DNA of 64,000 nt from Desmodesmus armatus (lineage: Eukaryota; Chlorophyta; Chlorophyceae; Sphaeropleales; Scenedesmaceae), in assembly GCA_007449985.2 (NCBI GenBank), contig VIIQ02000565.1, forward strand, positions 558,001 through 622,000, in the 5' to 3' direction. Position numbers and translations under genes: made by a program. A model generated the notes under the pieces. The model was not told the DNA's origin. It worked only from the letters and a program-made list of their open reading frames with translations, and made no database searches. Numbering within the stretch: the first letter of the stretch is position 1; each line of letters starts with the position of its first letter. Of the stretch, positions 44,272 to 56,369 are shown piece after piece.

Positions 44272-47200
44272 CTGAACAGGCAGCACCCGTTCTACCGTGG
44301 TCGTGAGGCTTCTGCGCACCTGTCCTCTCTGCGAGATGTGCTGAGGGCTTACTGCGTGTACAACCCTGCCGTGGGGTACTGCCAGGTGGGGAGGAGGTGT
44401 TGGTGGTGGGGGGGGGGGTGAGGGGGGATGGGTGAGGTGTGGGGGGGGGGGGGGGGGTGGGCCTGAGGGAGGGGGCAGGGTGAGGTGGGGTGTTGGCCCA
44501 AGGGGGCGGGGGTTCGCTTACATAATCTCCCTGCGTATTATGTTGAGGGCATGTTCCGTGATCAAGCAGTTATGCTGCAAATGGATGGCAGGAACGAAGC
44601 AGGGTGGGCAGTGGTCCCAAAAAAGGCGTCACAAATCAGCTGCGACAGCCAAGCAGTCAGTGTTCGTTGCAAAGAGGCCTCAAGCACCCAGCCGACCCAA
44701 TGCAAGCCCCGGGACCCTTCACGTCCCGCCCTTGTAACTCAAGGCGCCACCATCCTACTCAGGACAGCTCAACCGCCTGTGGCACACAAGCTGTGTTAGC
44801 ACGCAACATGTACAAGTCATGAAGCGAACAGACGCGGCCAAGACCACACGTGGGGGGGGGGGGGGGGGGGGGGGGAGGGGAGTCACTCACTCAATCACCG
44901 TTCGTTACATTGAGAACCCCGAGACCCAGCCCACAACATGTAAGCTCAGGGACCCAATCCATGGGGGTCAGTCAGTCAGTGTTCGTTACAAAGAGGCCAT
45001 GGGCTCACTCACTCACTCATTGTTCGTTACATTGAGACCCCGAAAGACCCAGCCCACACCATGTAAGCTCAGGGACCCAAACCATGTCCCTCCAATGCAA
45101 CTTAAGGCGCCACCTCCTTGTTAAGAGCAGCGAACCACCTGCAACACACAAGGTTAGACAACATGCAAACATGTACAAGGCATAAAGCGGCTGAATGCAC
45201 GGACGCCGAGGGGACCAAAGTCATAACACGTAGATGGATTGCTACGGAGATGAACTCCCCCAGACACGTTTGCTCCCCTTTCTGCAATCACAAACACCCA
45301 CAGGTAGCTTGCATGTATTACACCTACTGCCCTTCCCTGCCCTGCCATTGCGCCCCGGCCACACCACCCGATCATTCGCCCTACGGCACACACAAACCCG
45401 GTTGCTCCCCTTTTACCAGGCGGAAACAGCCTCACAAACACCCTCAGAATGATTTCAGCCACCACCCCTACTGCCCTGCCCTGTCCTGCCAAAGCACCCC
45501 TGCCACCCATCCCGATCACTCGCCCCTATAGGGGCACACCCCAACTACGTCTCTCCCCTGCAACCCCGGCGCACACCCCGTGAAACCAGATTTCCAGCTG
45601 TATCAGGATTGAAGAAGAAGTGTTACACGGTGAACAAGCAGCTACGCTGCAAACGAACCGCCGGAAAGAAAGACCGCAGCAGATGGACAAGGGACGACAA
45701 ACCAGCGAACCCCACTTCGAAAGGCTCGACGAACACACGCCCAGCGCGCCCTCAGGACTAAAAGCATAATCGAAAGCAGAGAGTGAGGGGACGACAGAGC
45801 AAGCGCGGAAAGCGTCTTGTACGATCCTGGAAAGGCTGCAGAAAGCAAAGAAAGGACGTGCCGCTGAAAAGCACCGCACTCACCATATTTGCAGTGGCTG
45901 TGCATCCCAAAAGCACGACTCAAAACCCAGCTTGCACAGCTGACGTGCATCCCTCACATGCACACAACAACAAGCAAGCATGCAGGCACACATGAACCCT
46001 CACGCACTATGTAGCACGGTAGCGCACCACCACCAGACCATTGCCACGCACCACAGCTGTAGACCAGGACAGGAACGGCTGGTTGGTCAACAGCCCATTC
46101 CGGGCACGTCTAGGCACAACTGCTGACGCTGCAAAATCTGCCAGCACACTCCAGAATGATGCTCTAGCAACCTTCTCTGCTACAACCCGCACCAGGTCTG
46201 GCGTGTGCAGCCGGTGAGACACTTGCCAGGCTGCACGGCGCCCCGCATTCATGGCATGAATAGCTGCGAGGCAAACCATGTCCCAAACCAGACGGTGCAG
46301 GGCGCAATGGGGTCTGACCCCCATCCATAGGGCATCACACCTCAACCTGCGGTCCGCTGCCAACCAGCCTTTCGCACGCAGCTGAGTCTCAACTTCATCC
46401 CTCACCGCCTCAGCCACAGGACACGACCAAAAATGATGAGCAAACCCTGGAGTGGCCACACCACAGGCAGCACAACAGCTGGGCGGAGCGCCAGCCGGTT
46501 GCCGCATGCGAGCAGCTGTAGGGTGCCCGTCAATGCTGAGCCGCCGGCTCGACCACCACCACCACCTAGCCAACACGTCTGTAACTAAGGGCAGGGGGGC
46601 CACCATCAGGCTGCAACATGCCATTGAAATTGAATGCACGGCCATTGAAGCACACGGGGCCTGCATGGGTGTGTGTGTGTGTGTGTGATTTGTTACAAGA
46701 GGCCCCGTCAATTCGAGACTTAAGCTGCCGACCATTGGCAACCGGGCACACCAATCCATTATGCCCCCCAAAGTAACATAGGCGCCACCAAAACTTCAGT
46801 CAGGTTCAGTGACAGGACAGTGGACACCTATGGGCACAACAAGGGTTTAGCAAGGGGCATGCATGCACATGACATGAAGCAAGCTAAGCACTGTCCATGG
46901 GCAAGGCATAGAGCATGGAATGATGCGGCCTTGTGGAAAGCACATGAACAGGAACTGTCCATGAGAAAGCACATGCACATACCACAAGCAAACACTGTAT
47001 GCAGGCGACTCGGACCGCCCTGACACCTCTGACAGCAGGTAGCAGCATGCACGCAACCTCAGCCCTGCCTGCAAGCACAACTAGTAGTAGTAGTTGTGTT
47101 ACATGGGGCCTGTCAGTTCAGGCCATAAGCTGCCGACCATTGCACAACTGCTGGGGGAGAAGTGGGGGGAGGCCGCCACGCTGCTGGGGAGGTGAACCAG

Positions 47201-49568
47201 GCCTTAAGGCATGTGATACAGCTCGGTTAGCTCAGTTGGTTAGAGCACCCGTTTAGTAAGCGGGAGGTCGCGTGATCGACTCACGCATCGAGCAGCAAAG
47301 GCATCATGGGGGCAGCCCATGCAATTGCCATTGCACTGTTAATGGAAATTGCCATTATGTAGCCCAGCCAGGCTGTGGCATGGATCAGATGAAGTGGTGC
47401 TGAGTGTTCCTCGGGTCATCATGAAACTACATATGATGAATCCTGACAAGATTGCCCCATCACCTATTTTGGTCTTGCATGATAGTGTTTGTGCTGTTGA
47501 GGGGGGGGGGCATGATAGTGTTTGTGCTGTTGGGGGGGGGGGGGGGGAGGCAGGAGGACTCCGTGTGGAGGGCTGTTGTCAGGGAGTGCCAGTGGTAATG
47601 AACCAAGTCCCTTATACACATTCTGCGGGCTCCCTGTCACGTGCTGTGTTGTGTTGTGCTGTGTTGTGCTGTGCTGTGTCCAGGGCATGAGTGACCTGGC
47701 CTCACCACTGCTGGTGGTCAATGAGGGGGATGAGGTGAGCTTGGCACACTGACTTTTGATGGATATCAGTCATTACTACTAATAAATAGTCATCAGGCAT
47801 GAGCGGCGATAGCTCATCCGTACTTGTGATCGATCTCAGGCGCCACGCAGTGGGAGCTCAGTTACACATATCTACAACAGAGTTTGAACAGATTGTCTTG
47901 TGTGGGGCTGCTGACAGGGGCACTCAGCAAGAACAGAGCTTAGGAAGTGACACAGCTGCTGCTGCTGCTGCTGTCTTGCAGGTGGACACCTTCTGGTGCT
48001 TTGTTGGGTTGATGGGACGCCTGCAGGGCAACTTCTCTACAGACCAGCAGGGCATGAGCAGACAGCTGGGGGCACTGAGGCAGCTGGTGCAGGTATGCGT
48101 GTGTGTGTTATAAGCGCATAGAATACATGTGTAGCTAGCATACTATGAACATGCAAGTCACATGCAAGCAAGGTATGAGGCACACCAGCATAGTCCAACG
48201 CGGATGGCAAACCGGGTGTGTAGCAGCATGATCATTAGAACTTGCCTTTGTGTATGTGTGGGATGGGGGGGGGGTGAGATGGGAAGGGGGTTGTTTGTAC
48301 AGGCCAGCAGGGCATGAGCAGACAGCTATGGGCACTGCGGCAGCTGGTGCAGCAGGTGGGTATGTGGGGGGGGGGGGGTCCTAAGTGGTAATGTGGTTCC
48401 TAGTGGTGATGAAGTGGGTGTGAAGGGGTAGAGGGGTTTAGGCACTCAGCGGGGTTGTGAAGGGTTTCAAAAGGGTGTGGGTACTGTTGAGGGGGCAGTC
48501 AGGGGATGAGAGGATGAAGTGTCTTTCAGTGGTTGTTTGCAGCGGACCAGCAGAGGTTGGTTTTTTTGGAACCTTGCGGAGTGTTGTCAACAGCTAGACT
48601 GCTTGGTCCATCTGATCTGTATGATCGTCTCATCTTACCACCACCACCACCTGATTCTTCCCCCCTCTCTTCCCATCACGCAGGTGTTGGACCCCCAGCT
48701 CCACGCGTTCCTTGAGGAGCGTGACTGCCTGCACTACTTCTTTGCTTTCAGGTGGCTGCTCATCCACTGGAAGAGGGAATTCCCCTTCGACCAGGTGGGT
48801 GGAGGGGACACTTGGTGGGGGGGGGTCCCGGGGGGGGGGGGGCGCTGGGCAACAGGTGGCTGTTGTTTGATACACTGAAAGAGGGAGTTCCCCTTTGACC
48901 AGGTGTGTGGAGGGGACACACAGGGAAGGAGGAAAGGAGAGGGCGCGGGAGGGGGGGGGGACTCAGGAGAGGAGGGAGTTCTTGCTTAGGCAATGTAAGA
49001 GAGAGTTTGCTTTCAAGCATGTTGGTGGTGCATGCTGGTTTTGGTGTGGGTGGTTGACCTTTTTTCATGAGAAGGGGGGGGGAGATGCAGTTTGTCAACC
49101 TGGCTGAGGTGGGAGTCCTTTCAGAAGTGGGTTTCTGGGGGTTCTGGAAGCTTGGGGTTGAGAAGCGCAGTGGAAAACACCCCATCTTCCAGCAGTGGCC
49201 TCGGCGGCGGGCCGCCCGGCTCACTCCCGCCAGGTCCGCCAGGCGGGGCGGCGGGGTGGGCGGGGGTAAGCAAAGCAGAATGCACAGTCTTGCTCTCACC
49301 AATTTTCTTTGCGGTGAAAGTATCCACTTGTAACAACCTCCCCCCAAAAAATATGTGGTCCCTGGATTGCATATGAAGACAGGACCTTCTCCGTCAGAAT
49401 CTGCCCCCCCCCCCACACACACACACACACACACACTCACACCACCACCCTTGCATGGTACGCTTTCATCTCAGCAGAACAACCACATGTTGCCCCTGCT
49501 GACTTTTGCAACTGCTGCTGCTGCTGCTGGTAGGTGACCTACACCTCTTCCTGCCACCTCCACTGAAC

Positions 49569-49626
<58 letters not shown>

Positions 49627-49880
49627 AGGTGCTGTCCCTCTGGGAAGCCTGCTGGTCCTGCCCCCTCACCCGCCACCTACACCTTTTCCTAGCAGCAGCA
49701 GTGCTCATTCAGCACAGGCGGCTGCTGCTGGCTGACCCCTCACTCGATTTCGACGGCCTGCTGGCTATGAGTGTTGAGAGGGCGGGAAAGCTTGACCTAC
49801 AGGCGCTGCTGCAGCTGGCTGAAGCACTAGTAGTAGTGTCGGGGCCTGCAGGGGAGCACTGCTGCGAGGGGCTGCCTTGA
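39067..49880 (+). CDS. TBC1D15/GYP7-like Rab GTPase-activating protein, 10 exons
   Basis: Exons: 39067-39161, 39366-39927, 40385 to about 41235, 41372-42299, 43443-43923, 44280-44385, 47684-47734, 47982-48092, 48684-48794, 49629-49880; from exon 4 on all phases agree. The N-terminal half has the Rab-binding region of this class (REGVSIWPSSNRRILGRLAL, PLSDVRALVTH, LTLPPLIFKPGG). The TBC domain runs from VHPAARREVWKFLLG through the Arg finger in IDRDVLRTDR (IxxDxxR), the Gln finger in GYCQGMSDL, DTFWCFVGLM, CLHYFFAFRWLL, REFPFD and LSLWEACW to the stop at 49878. It should stimulate GTP hydrolysis by a Rab on endo-lysosomal or mitochondrial membranes. A Gln/Ser insert splits the first TBC helices. 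Frames near 40992, 41216, 42127 and 42214 need one extra base each in C or G runs or nearby. The exon 3/4 junction is unresolved. Confidence 0.88.
42254..42961 (+). repeat. Four tandem copies of RabGAP exon 4 3' end plus donor
   Basis: GATGCTGGACGAGGCTGGCT...GTGTTTGC(G/A)GCAG followed by GTGCG, GTGGG, GTAGG or GTAGG ends at 42299 (real), 42517, 42762 and 42961. Each copy is preceded by a remnant of the NGEGVM coding part. All four keep a usable GT donor. Confidence 0.9.
43229..43490 (+). repeat. Duplicated first part of RabGAP exon 5
   Basis: Acceptor TTTCAG plus GVDPAAQWEVWKFLLG (43229-43274) precedes the full exon's GVHPAARREVWKFLLG (43443). The first copy reaches a GTGTAT donor-like site but does not continue open in the right frame. 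Confidence 0.85.
44640..45530 (+). repeat. Degenerate tandem repeats in the 3.3-kb RabGAP intron
   Basis: A roughly 120-base unit with GTTCGTTACA(A/T)(A/T)GAG...GACCCAGCC...GGGACCC recurs at about 44660, 44900, 44985 and 45030. A second roughly 125-base unit with GTTTGCTCCCCTT...CCCTGCC...GATCA(T/C)TCGCCC recurs at 45270 and 45400. Confidence 0.6.
46007..46560 (-). mobile_element. LINE fragment: C-terminal end of a reverse transcriptase protein
   Basis: A minus-strand open frame encodes a zinc-binding motif CAACGVATPGFAHHFWSCP (C-x2-C, H, C), followed by EAVRDEVETQLRAKGW, WDMVCLAAIHAMNAGRRAAW and a short tail, closing at 46007. This is the arrangement found after the reverse transcriptase of many algal and plant L1-type elements. 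The polymerase domain is absent: 5'-truncated. It sits antisense in the RabGAP intron. Confidence 0.75.
46668..46745 (-). mobile_element. Retroelement 3' end with (CA)n tail
   Basis: On minus: CAATGGTCGGCAGCTTAAG, a weak hairpin, GGGGCCTCTTGTAAC, then (AC)n. Same terminus as at 47085, different tail. It directly precedes the LINE fragment. Confidence 0.55.
47085..47145 (-). mobile_element. Retroelement 3' end, second copy
   Basis: On minus: CAATGGTCGGCAGCTTATGG, hairpin GGCCTG...CAGGCC, CCATGTAAC, then ACAACTACTACTAC. It shares its last 45 or so bases with 46690-46740. Confidence 0.6.
47221..47294 (+). tRNA. tRNA-Thr (anticodon AGU)
   Basis: A 74-base cloverleaf: acceptor GCTCGGT/ATCGAGC plus A73, D stem GCTC/GAGC, anticodon stem CCCGT/GCGGG with loop TTAGTAA (anticodon AGT, read as IGU), T stem GCGTG/CACGC. 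The T loop is ATCGACT, so position 54 is A instead of the usual T, weakening the B box. It lies in sense orientation inside RabGAP intron 6; no clear oligo-T terminator follows. Confidence 0.88.
48042..48360 (+). repeat. RabGAP exon 8 3' end copied downstream
   Basis: CAGCAGGGCATGAGCAGACA...CGGCAGCTGGTGCAG with a GT donor is at 48042-48094 and again at 48302-48355 (donor GTGGGT, one extra CAG). Confidence 0.85.
48769..48917 (+). repeat. RabGAP exon 9 3' end copied downstream
   Basis: CACTGGAAGAGGGAATTCCC...GACCAG-GTGGGTGGAGGGGAC recurs at 48874-48916 with donor GTGTGT. A third, poorer copy may be at 48985-49030. Confidence 0.8.
49309..49351 (-). repeat. Dispersed polyG-hairpin repeat, copy E
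   Basis: Reverse complement: TTTTTTGGGGGGAGGTTGTT, ACAAGTGGATACTTTCACCGC. In the intron before the last RabGAP exon. Confidence 0.7.
49572..49626 (+). repeat. CTG microsatellite serving as polypyrimidine tract
   Basis: About 18 CTG units run directly into the CTCAG acceptor of the last RabGAP exon. Confidence 0.85.
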
Positions 49881-51048
49881 AAAGGGCGTGTGGCTGTGTG
49901 TGGTAATGGCTCACAAGCTTTACAGCTATATGTATATCCTTGTGCATGTGCATGGATGTTCACTGATTGTACAGGGGGGGGGGGCATTGGTGCTTGTTTT
50001 GGGGCATTGCTGTGTATCTATTTGGTGGGTCATCATGTGGCTCTTTCACACTGTTATTGTTTGCAGCGTTCTTTTTTGAAGGGGTATCCAGCCAGGCTTC
50101 GAACTTTGAAGTCCGCTCCAGGCTGGAGCGGTGTGCATGGCTTGTGTGCAGTTGTGTGTTGTGCTTGGTTGCAGGCATGCAGTAGATAAAGAATGAAGGT
50201 CAACCTGGCAATCGAGACGAAAGAGAGGCATTGAAGGCTCACGTGACTGTAGTTTGTGAGCAGGGACAGAAATGTAGAGATCGGGGGGGGGGGGGGGTCC
50301 TGGACTTTCCGCATGATACACTGCTGCAGCACTGCACACATGAAAGAGAGGCATTGAAGGCTCACGTGACTGTAGTTTTGTGAGCAGGGACAGAAATGTA
50401 GAGATCGGGGGGGGGGGGTCCTGGACTTTCCGCATGATACACTGCTGCAGCACTGCACACATGTACAAAGAAGACACGTGTGCACTGTCGTTCCTGTCTT
50501 CACATGAGGTTTTGCAGTGCTTCTTTGATACTGCAAGCACGTCATGCCACAAACGGTTAACTGCCAGACTGCTGGAAGATGCAGACCGTTGGGCTGACGG
50601 CAGTATAATCAACGCGCTGATTACACATTGAAGCTGCAATATGGTTTGAGTTTGCATATCAATACTCAATAATGAACAAGTGTGCAATTGGCCGAACGCA
50701 CCTGCAAGAGCATCCATGAACTCTTGGAAAAACCCTGCTGTCACGCAATTGCAGCCGCACGATGAGAAGCCGTGGGCGCACCAGTAAAACAAAAACGCTT
50801 TCATGTTCAAACACAATGCCTATATATCTGACATAACGGAGTGCATGAGTACATCTTTGGCCTGTACAGCTAAGGCCAGGACATTCAGCAGAATCATCAA
50901 CGCGCAATCGTAAATCTGCCTTGCTTATTACATCTGAAACGTCACTCTGAAGGTCTTTCCACACGTTACTGCTCCACCAGCAGCAGCACCACGAAGCCGA
51001 AGCAGCAGTCGAAGCAGCCCCTGCAGTTCCTCTGGAGTTCCCTCCATC
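49881..51048. other. Intergenic region with a 121-base tandem duplication
   Basis: 50220-50341 and 50342-50461 are near-identical copies of a unit containing a polyG run and CTGGACTTTCCGCATGATAC. A 9-bp hairpin (CCGCTCCAG/CTGGAGCGG) is at 50113-50131. No gene found; it should include the promoter of the gene at 51049. Confidence 0.6.
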
Positions 51049-52066
51049 ATGAATAACAAAACCATGTTATTGATAGCTGTAGTGTTCGCGTGCTATGCAT
51101 CCAACATTCCCAGCTCGGAAGGCCAGATGTTGGGGCTGGGAGAGTTTGATGGAAGGAGGCATACTCAGCAACACAAGGCTCAGCCCACATGGGAAGCCCC
51201 AAGGCGAGAAACCACAAAACCATCGGTATGTTTCATCTTTCAGCCTGGTCAGCTGGCATATCTTTGCTGTCTTCGCCAATGCTCTCCATCATTGCACCCA
51301 CACCTACACCCATGTTCGCATGCTGCTTTTGCTGCTGCAACAATCAGCAGATCCCAGTAGGCAAGCAATGCAGCTCCTGCCTCTTCAGCTATCACAGTCA
51401 TAACCATGCATTTTGCACCAGCATACATCACGACACTAACACCCCCCCCCCCAAAAACCCACATGCCCCTCACCTCACCCCATGGTGTGCTCCTACTCCA
51501 CTGCTGTCCCACCAAAACAGATTCCAGCAAGGAAGCAGGGCAGCTCAAACCCCACCCAGTCCCCGGGGGTTGGCGACGCTACAGAGACGGTCGCTGCAGC
51601 TTCAATGGCCAAGTGCAGCCCTGCCCACAGCTTCTAGGTAAGATCGCCCCCCTTCCCGTGCTGGTTGTGTGCCATCCCTGCCTGAAACAGTTGCAGTGTA
51701 GCTGCGTGCGTACTCTGAAGTAATGTCGCTGTTACTGTTACATGGTTCAGGCTGAGCCTGAGTGGAAGTAGTAGGCGCTCAAGTGACCGCTATACACCAT
51801 CACTCAGATGTGCAGCAGACACGGTCTAGACTGTTACATGTTACATGCACCCTGATGCAAAATCCTTTTTCAATGTAGGTAAAGAGCCAGTAGCAGGGGA
51901 GCCCTATGCTGAGCAGCTGGCTCAAAAGGCACTCAGCCAGACAGCAACGGACAACGCAGCTGTGCAAGCGCCCCAAAATGACCAGGAGCAGGAGCAGACA
52001 CAACAGCAGCAGCAGCATGACCACCATGAGCAGCAGGACCAGCAATCATCGGCCTCCCACCAACAA

Positions 52067-52101
<35 letters not shown>

Positions 52102-52168
52102 GCCAAGGGATGTGCGTGCCGACCACAGGCCTCAAGGCGAGGATGGCCCCACCGCAACACCAAGGCAG

Positions 52169-52209
<41 letters not shown>

Positions 52210-52842
52210 CGACTTGTGGGTGCCAGGGTCAGCAGGGGGCCACGCAAAACCCGGGGCAACCCTCCAAAGCCGTCCTCAATCCTTGAGGATATCTGGGTGC
52301 CTGGCTCTGGTGCCGCCGCCAAGCCAAAGCCTCAGCCAAACTTGATGTTCATGCCGCTGGCTCAGATACAGCAGCAGCAGCAGGAGGAGGAGGAGAAAGA
52401 GAGCCAGAATGTCGCCACAGCAAAGTTTGCGGGCTCTACTGTGGTGTCACCAACGGGGTGAGTTGCAGTGGGAAAACCAAGGCCTTCAGGGCTGGCACAA
52501 TTGTGCAAAAGGTTGGAAGGGGAGGTCGGATTGCCGCTGCGTCATGCTGCCACTTTGCGAGCCTAGGGATTGGGCATATGCGCTGGCATGTGGCGCTTCT
52601 TGATTGAAAGCTTTAGTCGTCCCCAGCTGGCCCACATGGTGGGGATAAACAGGCGGCAAGAGCACCTGCACTGCACTGCATGCAGCGAGGCCCCTCGCTC
52701 TGAGAACTTGAAGTCCTTAGTATGTTGTCATAAGGGAACCAGCTGAAACAGCACATGTAGTGGCATCAGAAGCCAGGCTGCTGCAGCGCGGGATTGGCGC
52801 ACATAGCAGTCACAGCTGCAACCGTACAGAAGCCGCAGCAGC

Positions 52843-52876
<34 letters not shown>

Positions 52877-52954
52877 GCAGCGGCAGCGGCAGCGGCAGCA
52901 GCAGCAGCGGTGGCAGCAGCGGTGGCAGCAGCAGCGACAGCAGTGGCAGCAGTG

Positions 52955-52988
<34 letters not shown>

Positions 52989-55151
52989 TTTTAACAGAAA
53001 CTCTGCTTGAAGCAGTGGGGTGCGGGCGAGTCCACTGCTACTATGCATGGCGGCCTACATCCATAGCGTGCCCTGAGGGGTGCTCCCCCTGCTGTCCGGC
53101 ACTGTCCCCACCCCCTCACTGTACTTCCCTCCGCGCTAACAGGGCCTACGCTGGCATCCACCGACACTAAACGTCCAGCAACAGCGAGACTGGAAATGCA
53201 CTCACCCACCGTCCGTTGGGCTGTCTACAACTTCCCTCAACTCACGCACGGTCCACATTTGACCCACTGACCCCGCCTCACACATGGGTAATATGCCTTA
53301 TATAACTGCTTGCATGTGACTGATATGTTGCCTACATGCTAATATCCTCTCCACTAGTATCCTCTCTGTGTAACACATCGACTGTACTGCATTCTTTGCC
53401 GGCCCCCCCCTCCCCCGGCTGCAAACAGGGCCGATTCCACCAACTCCGACAGCGACGAGGACAGCGACAGCGACAGCGATGTAATTCAGGTTGGTACTTG
53501 GGACGCTTGGAAGGCCCGCAAAGCCCGCAGAAGCCGCGCACACCTCCACAGCAGAAAGCAGACCCTTGGACTGCGCCACACCCACCACAATGACGGAACC
53601 ATGACCATCCGCAGCAAGTTGGCGAGCAGAAGGTCTTCATCACCATCGTCCTCCTTACTCAAGCCGAGCTTGGCATCAAGGTTGCATGGGATGGCTGACA
53701 CTCTCGACCTGAAGTTGCTGGGCCAGCTGGTAAAGTCTGGAATGGCTCCGCGGTTCCGTGCTGAGGCAGTACCCGAGCAGCTTGAGTCCATTACTACTGG
53801 GCGGGAGGCTGAGGCAATGCAGCCCGTTTCTGGTCAAGTCGGCCAGGTGCCTACTCCAACCCAGAAGGAAGGCCGCAATGAGGACCCTTCTAGGGATGTG
53901 GTCAGCAATGCACCCGAGGGAAGGGTGGCACCTGAAAAGCAGGCGCCGGAACCAAGGAAGCATGAGGAGGAACAGGAACTCCAGCAGAAGGTTCCTATGC
54001 ACCAGGAGCACAGGGAGCAGCAGCAGGAACCGCAGCCTAGTGATGAGGTGCACAGGATGAAGCAGCAGCAGGAGCAAGAGCAGCAGCAGCACAGGGACGG
54101 GCAGGAGTCCATCATGAGGAGGCATGATGGCAAGCAGGTGCACGAGCAAGAGCCCAGGATGCAGGAGCAGGTGCAGGCACCCAAGGAGAAGCAGGATCAT
54201 AGGGAGCCAGCACAGCGCAGCCCCAGGGAGCCCACCCCTCCTGGCGGCCGCGACATGCCAGCACCCACACGCATGGGCAAGTGGGGCCCAGAGCCCGGCC
54301 TCTCTCAGGCCCACAAGGCGACTAAGCTCGTCTCTAGTCCCTCCGGAGCTGGCGTCCGCATCCGCCTTCAGCCCGCGAGGTCAGCCACTGATTCCAGCAC
54401 CGTCAAGCCTTCACAGCCAAAAGCAACCAAGCCTGCAGAGCCGTCCACGCAGTCTGTCCCTGATGCTGGCCCTGCCAAGCCTTCAAAGCCCCAGGCCACT
54501 TCGCCTGCCCAGCCATCTACCCCTGTTGTTGGCCCTGCCAAGCCTTCAGAGCCTCAGGGCACTCAGCCCTCTACCCCCAGCTTGAGGCCCCCAGAGCCCA
54601 TGGCCGTTCAGCCCACACCACCCGTCTCAACCACCCTCCCTCCCAAGCCAACCCCTGACCACCCTGCCCAGCCAACCCCCATAACCAAGCCCACACCACC
54701 TACCACAACAGATCAAACCCAACAGCCTGCTACATCTGTCAAGGAGACCAACCCCAAGTTGGGCAACGCCCCAGAGCCTACAGCAGAGCCCCCTGCTTGG
54801 TGGTCCAAGGTACCAGAGCCTCAGCAGAAGCCCCAACAGCAGCCTCAAGCAGCACGAAAGGCCCCTGAGCATGTCACTGCCCCACAACCACTTCCATCGG
54901 CTGCTTCCAAGCATGTCAATGCTCCAGAGCCAACTGCAGATGCCCCTGCTTGGTGGTCCAAGGTGCCAGAGCCACAGCAGAAGCCCCAGGCAGCACTCAA
55001 CGCTCCCTCGGCAGCTGAGCCCAGCGCACCTAAGGTGCCTACTGCCATCAAACTCGCTGACGTCCCAGAGCCAACCGCAGAAGGCCCTGCTTGGTGGTCC
55101 AAGGTCCCAGATCCCCAGCAGAAGCCTTCTGTGGCACAGTCATCACTTTAG
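51049..55151 (+). CDS. Secreted Gln/Pro-rich protein with WWSKVPEPQQKP repeats, four exons
   Basis: Exons: 51049-51225, 51521-51637, 51879-52457, 53429-55151. Exon 1 gives a signal peptide (MNNKTMLLIAVVFACYAS). Exon 2 fits exon 3 in phase when read as WRRYRDGRCSFNGQVQPCPQ, but its join to exon 1 is out of phase, so an exon or base is missing there. Exon 3 is Gln-rich and carries two (D/E)D(L/I)WVPGS motifs; between them a G5 run near 52228 needs one more G. Exon 3 (phase 2) joins exon 4 at an acidic SDSDEDSDSDSD stretch, then a basic Ser/Arg patch, a Glu/Gln-rich coiled part, a Pro/Ser/Thr-rich region and three units of (A/V)PEPTA(E/D)xPAWWSKVP(E/D)PQQKP. It ends at TAG 55149-55151. No known family; possibly extracellular matrix or wall. 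About 860 residues. Confidence 0.65.
51728..51763 (-). mobile_element. Retroelement 3' end, short-tail copy
   Basis: GCTGTTACTGTTACATGG followed by TTCAGGCTGAGCCTGA; same hairpin terminus as 31209-31262 with only two tail units, in an intron of the WWSKVP gene. Confidence 0.55.
52828..52990. repeat. CAG/CGG microsatellite in an intron
   Basis: Interrupted GCA GCA/GCG GCA runs for about 160 bases in the 970-base intron before exon 4 of the WWSKVP gene. Confidence 0.85.
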
Positions 55152-56369
55152 GTGGCAGAGCAGCCCAACGCGCAGCCGAAAGCGTTCAAACTCGAAAGGG
55201 TTCACACACTTGCGGGAGCAAGCATGAAGCCGAACAGCCTTTGAGGTAACTCATTGGCACCTGTTGCGGTTGTGCCAGCAGGTGACCCGGCATACTTGAA
55301 GTGACTGTACAGTGTTGTTGCAGATGAGTCGGACGGCAGCAAGGTGGCATTGGGTGCTGAAGCAGGGAGTACTACTGAGTCAGTGGTATCTTGTTCGTGC
55401 ACAGTGACTGCACTTTGAGCCTATGTGCATTACAAGACGCACACCAGCCGTGCCCCCCAGCATAAAACACACCTGTCAAAGTAGTCACTGGCAACTTTCA
55501 TTTCAGGTTGTTTGAGGCAACGAGTGGCGCCACTGGCATGCACGATGTGTCACAACAGTGCTGTACCACACAGTGGTTTGCACAGTAGTTATTGGGGATT
55601 GTCCTGCATGGATGCGTATTACCGGAAGACACATGGCAATTTAGCCCCCGTCCTCGATGGAGGGTACAGGCCCGCCAGCACACACACATGCCGCATGTTG
55701 TTTGTTGTGCTGTCTATCATAGCCGCTATGTCATTGGCTGTGTCAAAAAGCACTGCTACGGTCAGGTTACCTGATGTCGGACAGCCACAGCAGGGCCTTG
55801 GTTGGATGTCTGTTTGGCTTTCTTACATGTCAACACAGTTGTAGCGCTGTCGTACAACGGCAAATGTGTGCATGTTGTTCTGCATGTCCTTGCCTTGCTG
55901 CGAATCGGCCGTCAGAAGCAGCACGCTGTGCTGTGACGGGCCGTCGATGATTGCAGCATATGCAACAGGGGCTCAGTGGCGATGGCTGCATATATCTACC
56001 GAAGGCTGCCGGCCCTGGTGTGATTGCTGCAGCCTACCGTGACATGGGGCTGCACACCTTATACCAGTGGGTTCAATTTCATGTACTTGCTGTATCTGCT
56101 TGCTGCGGCCGCCGCATAGTATGTTGGTCCCCAAGACAGATTGTGTACGGGCTCAACACGAGTGCTTGCATCGGAGAATGTAATGCTGCATCTATGTGCA
56201 TCTTGTCCCTTGGGCTGCATGCCTGTTCAGTGCTCTGTGAGCCACTTGATGTGTATGTGTTGTCTTCTGGCGCCAGCACTCACCACCTGCGGCATTGCAT
56301 GCCTATGTTGTTACGTAATCATCCCTAGTCTCAGCAATCTACTTACATATCTACATCTTTACTGACACG

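Noticed and set aside
53676..54314. 212-residue minus-strand open frame
   Set aside because: Antisense shadow of the Glu/Gln-rich part of the WWSKVP gene; Leu-rich only because CAG reads as CTG.
55500..56330. Coding region suggested by several 100-residue open frames
   Set aside because: Frames overlap on both strands without motif, splice consistency or codon preference.
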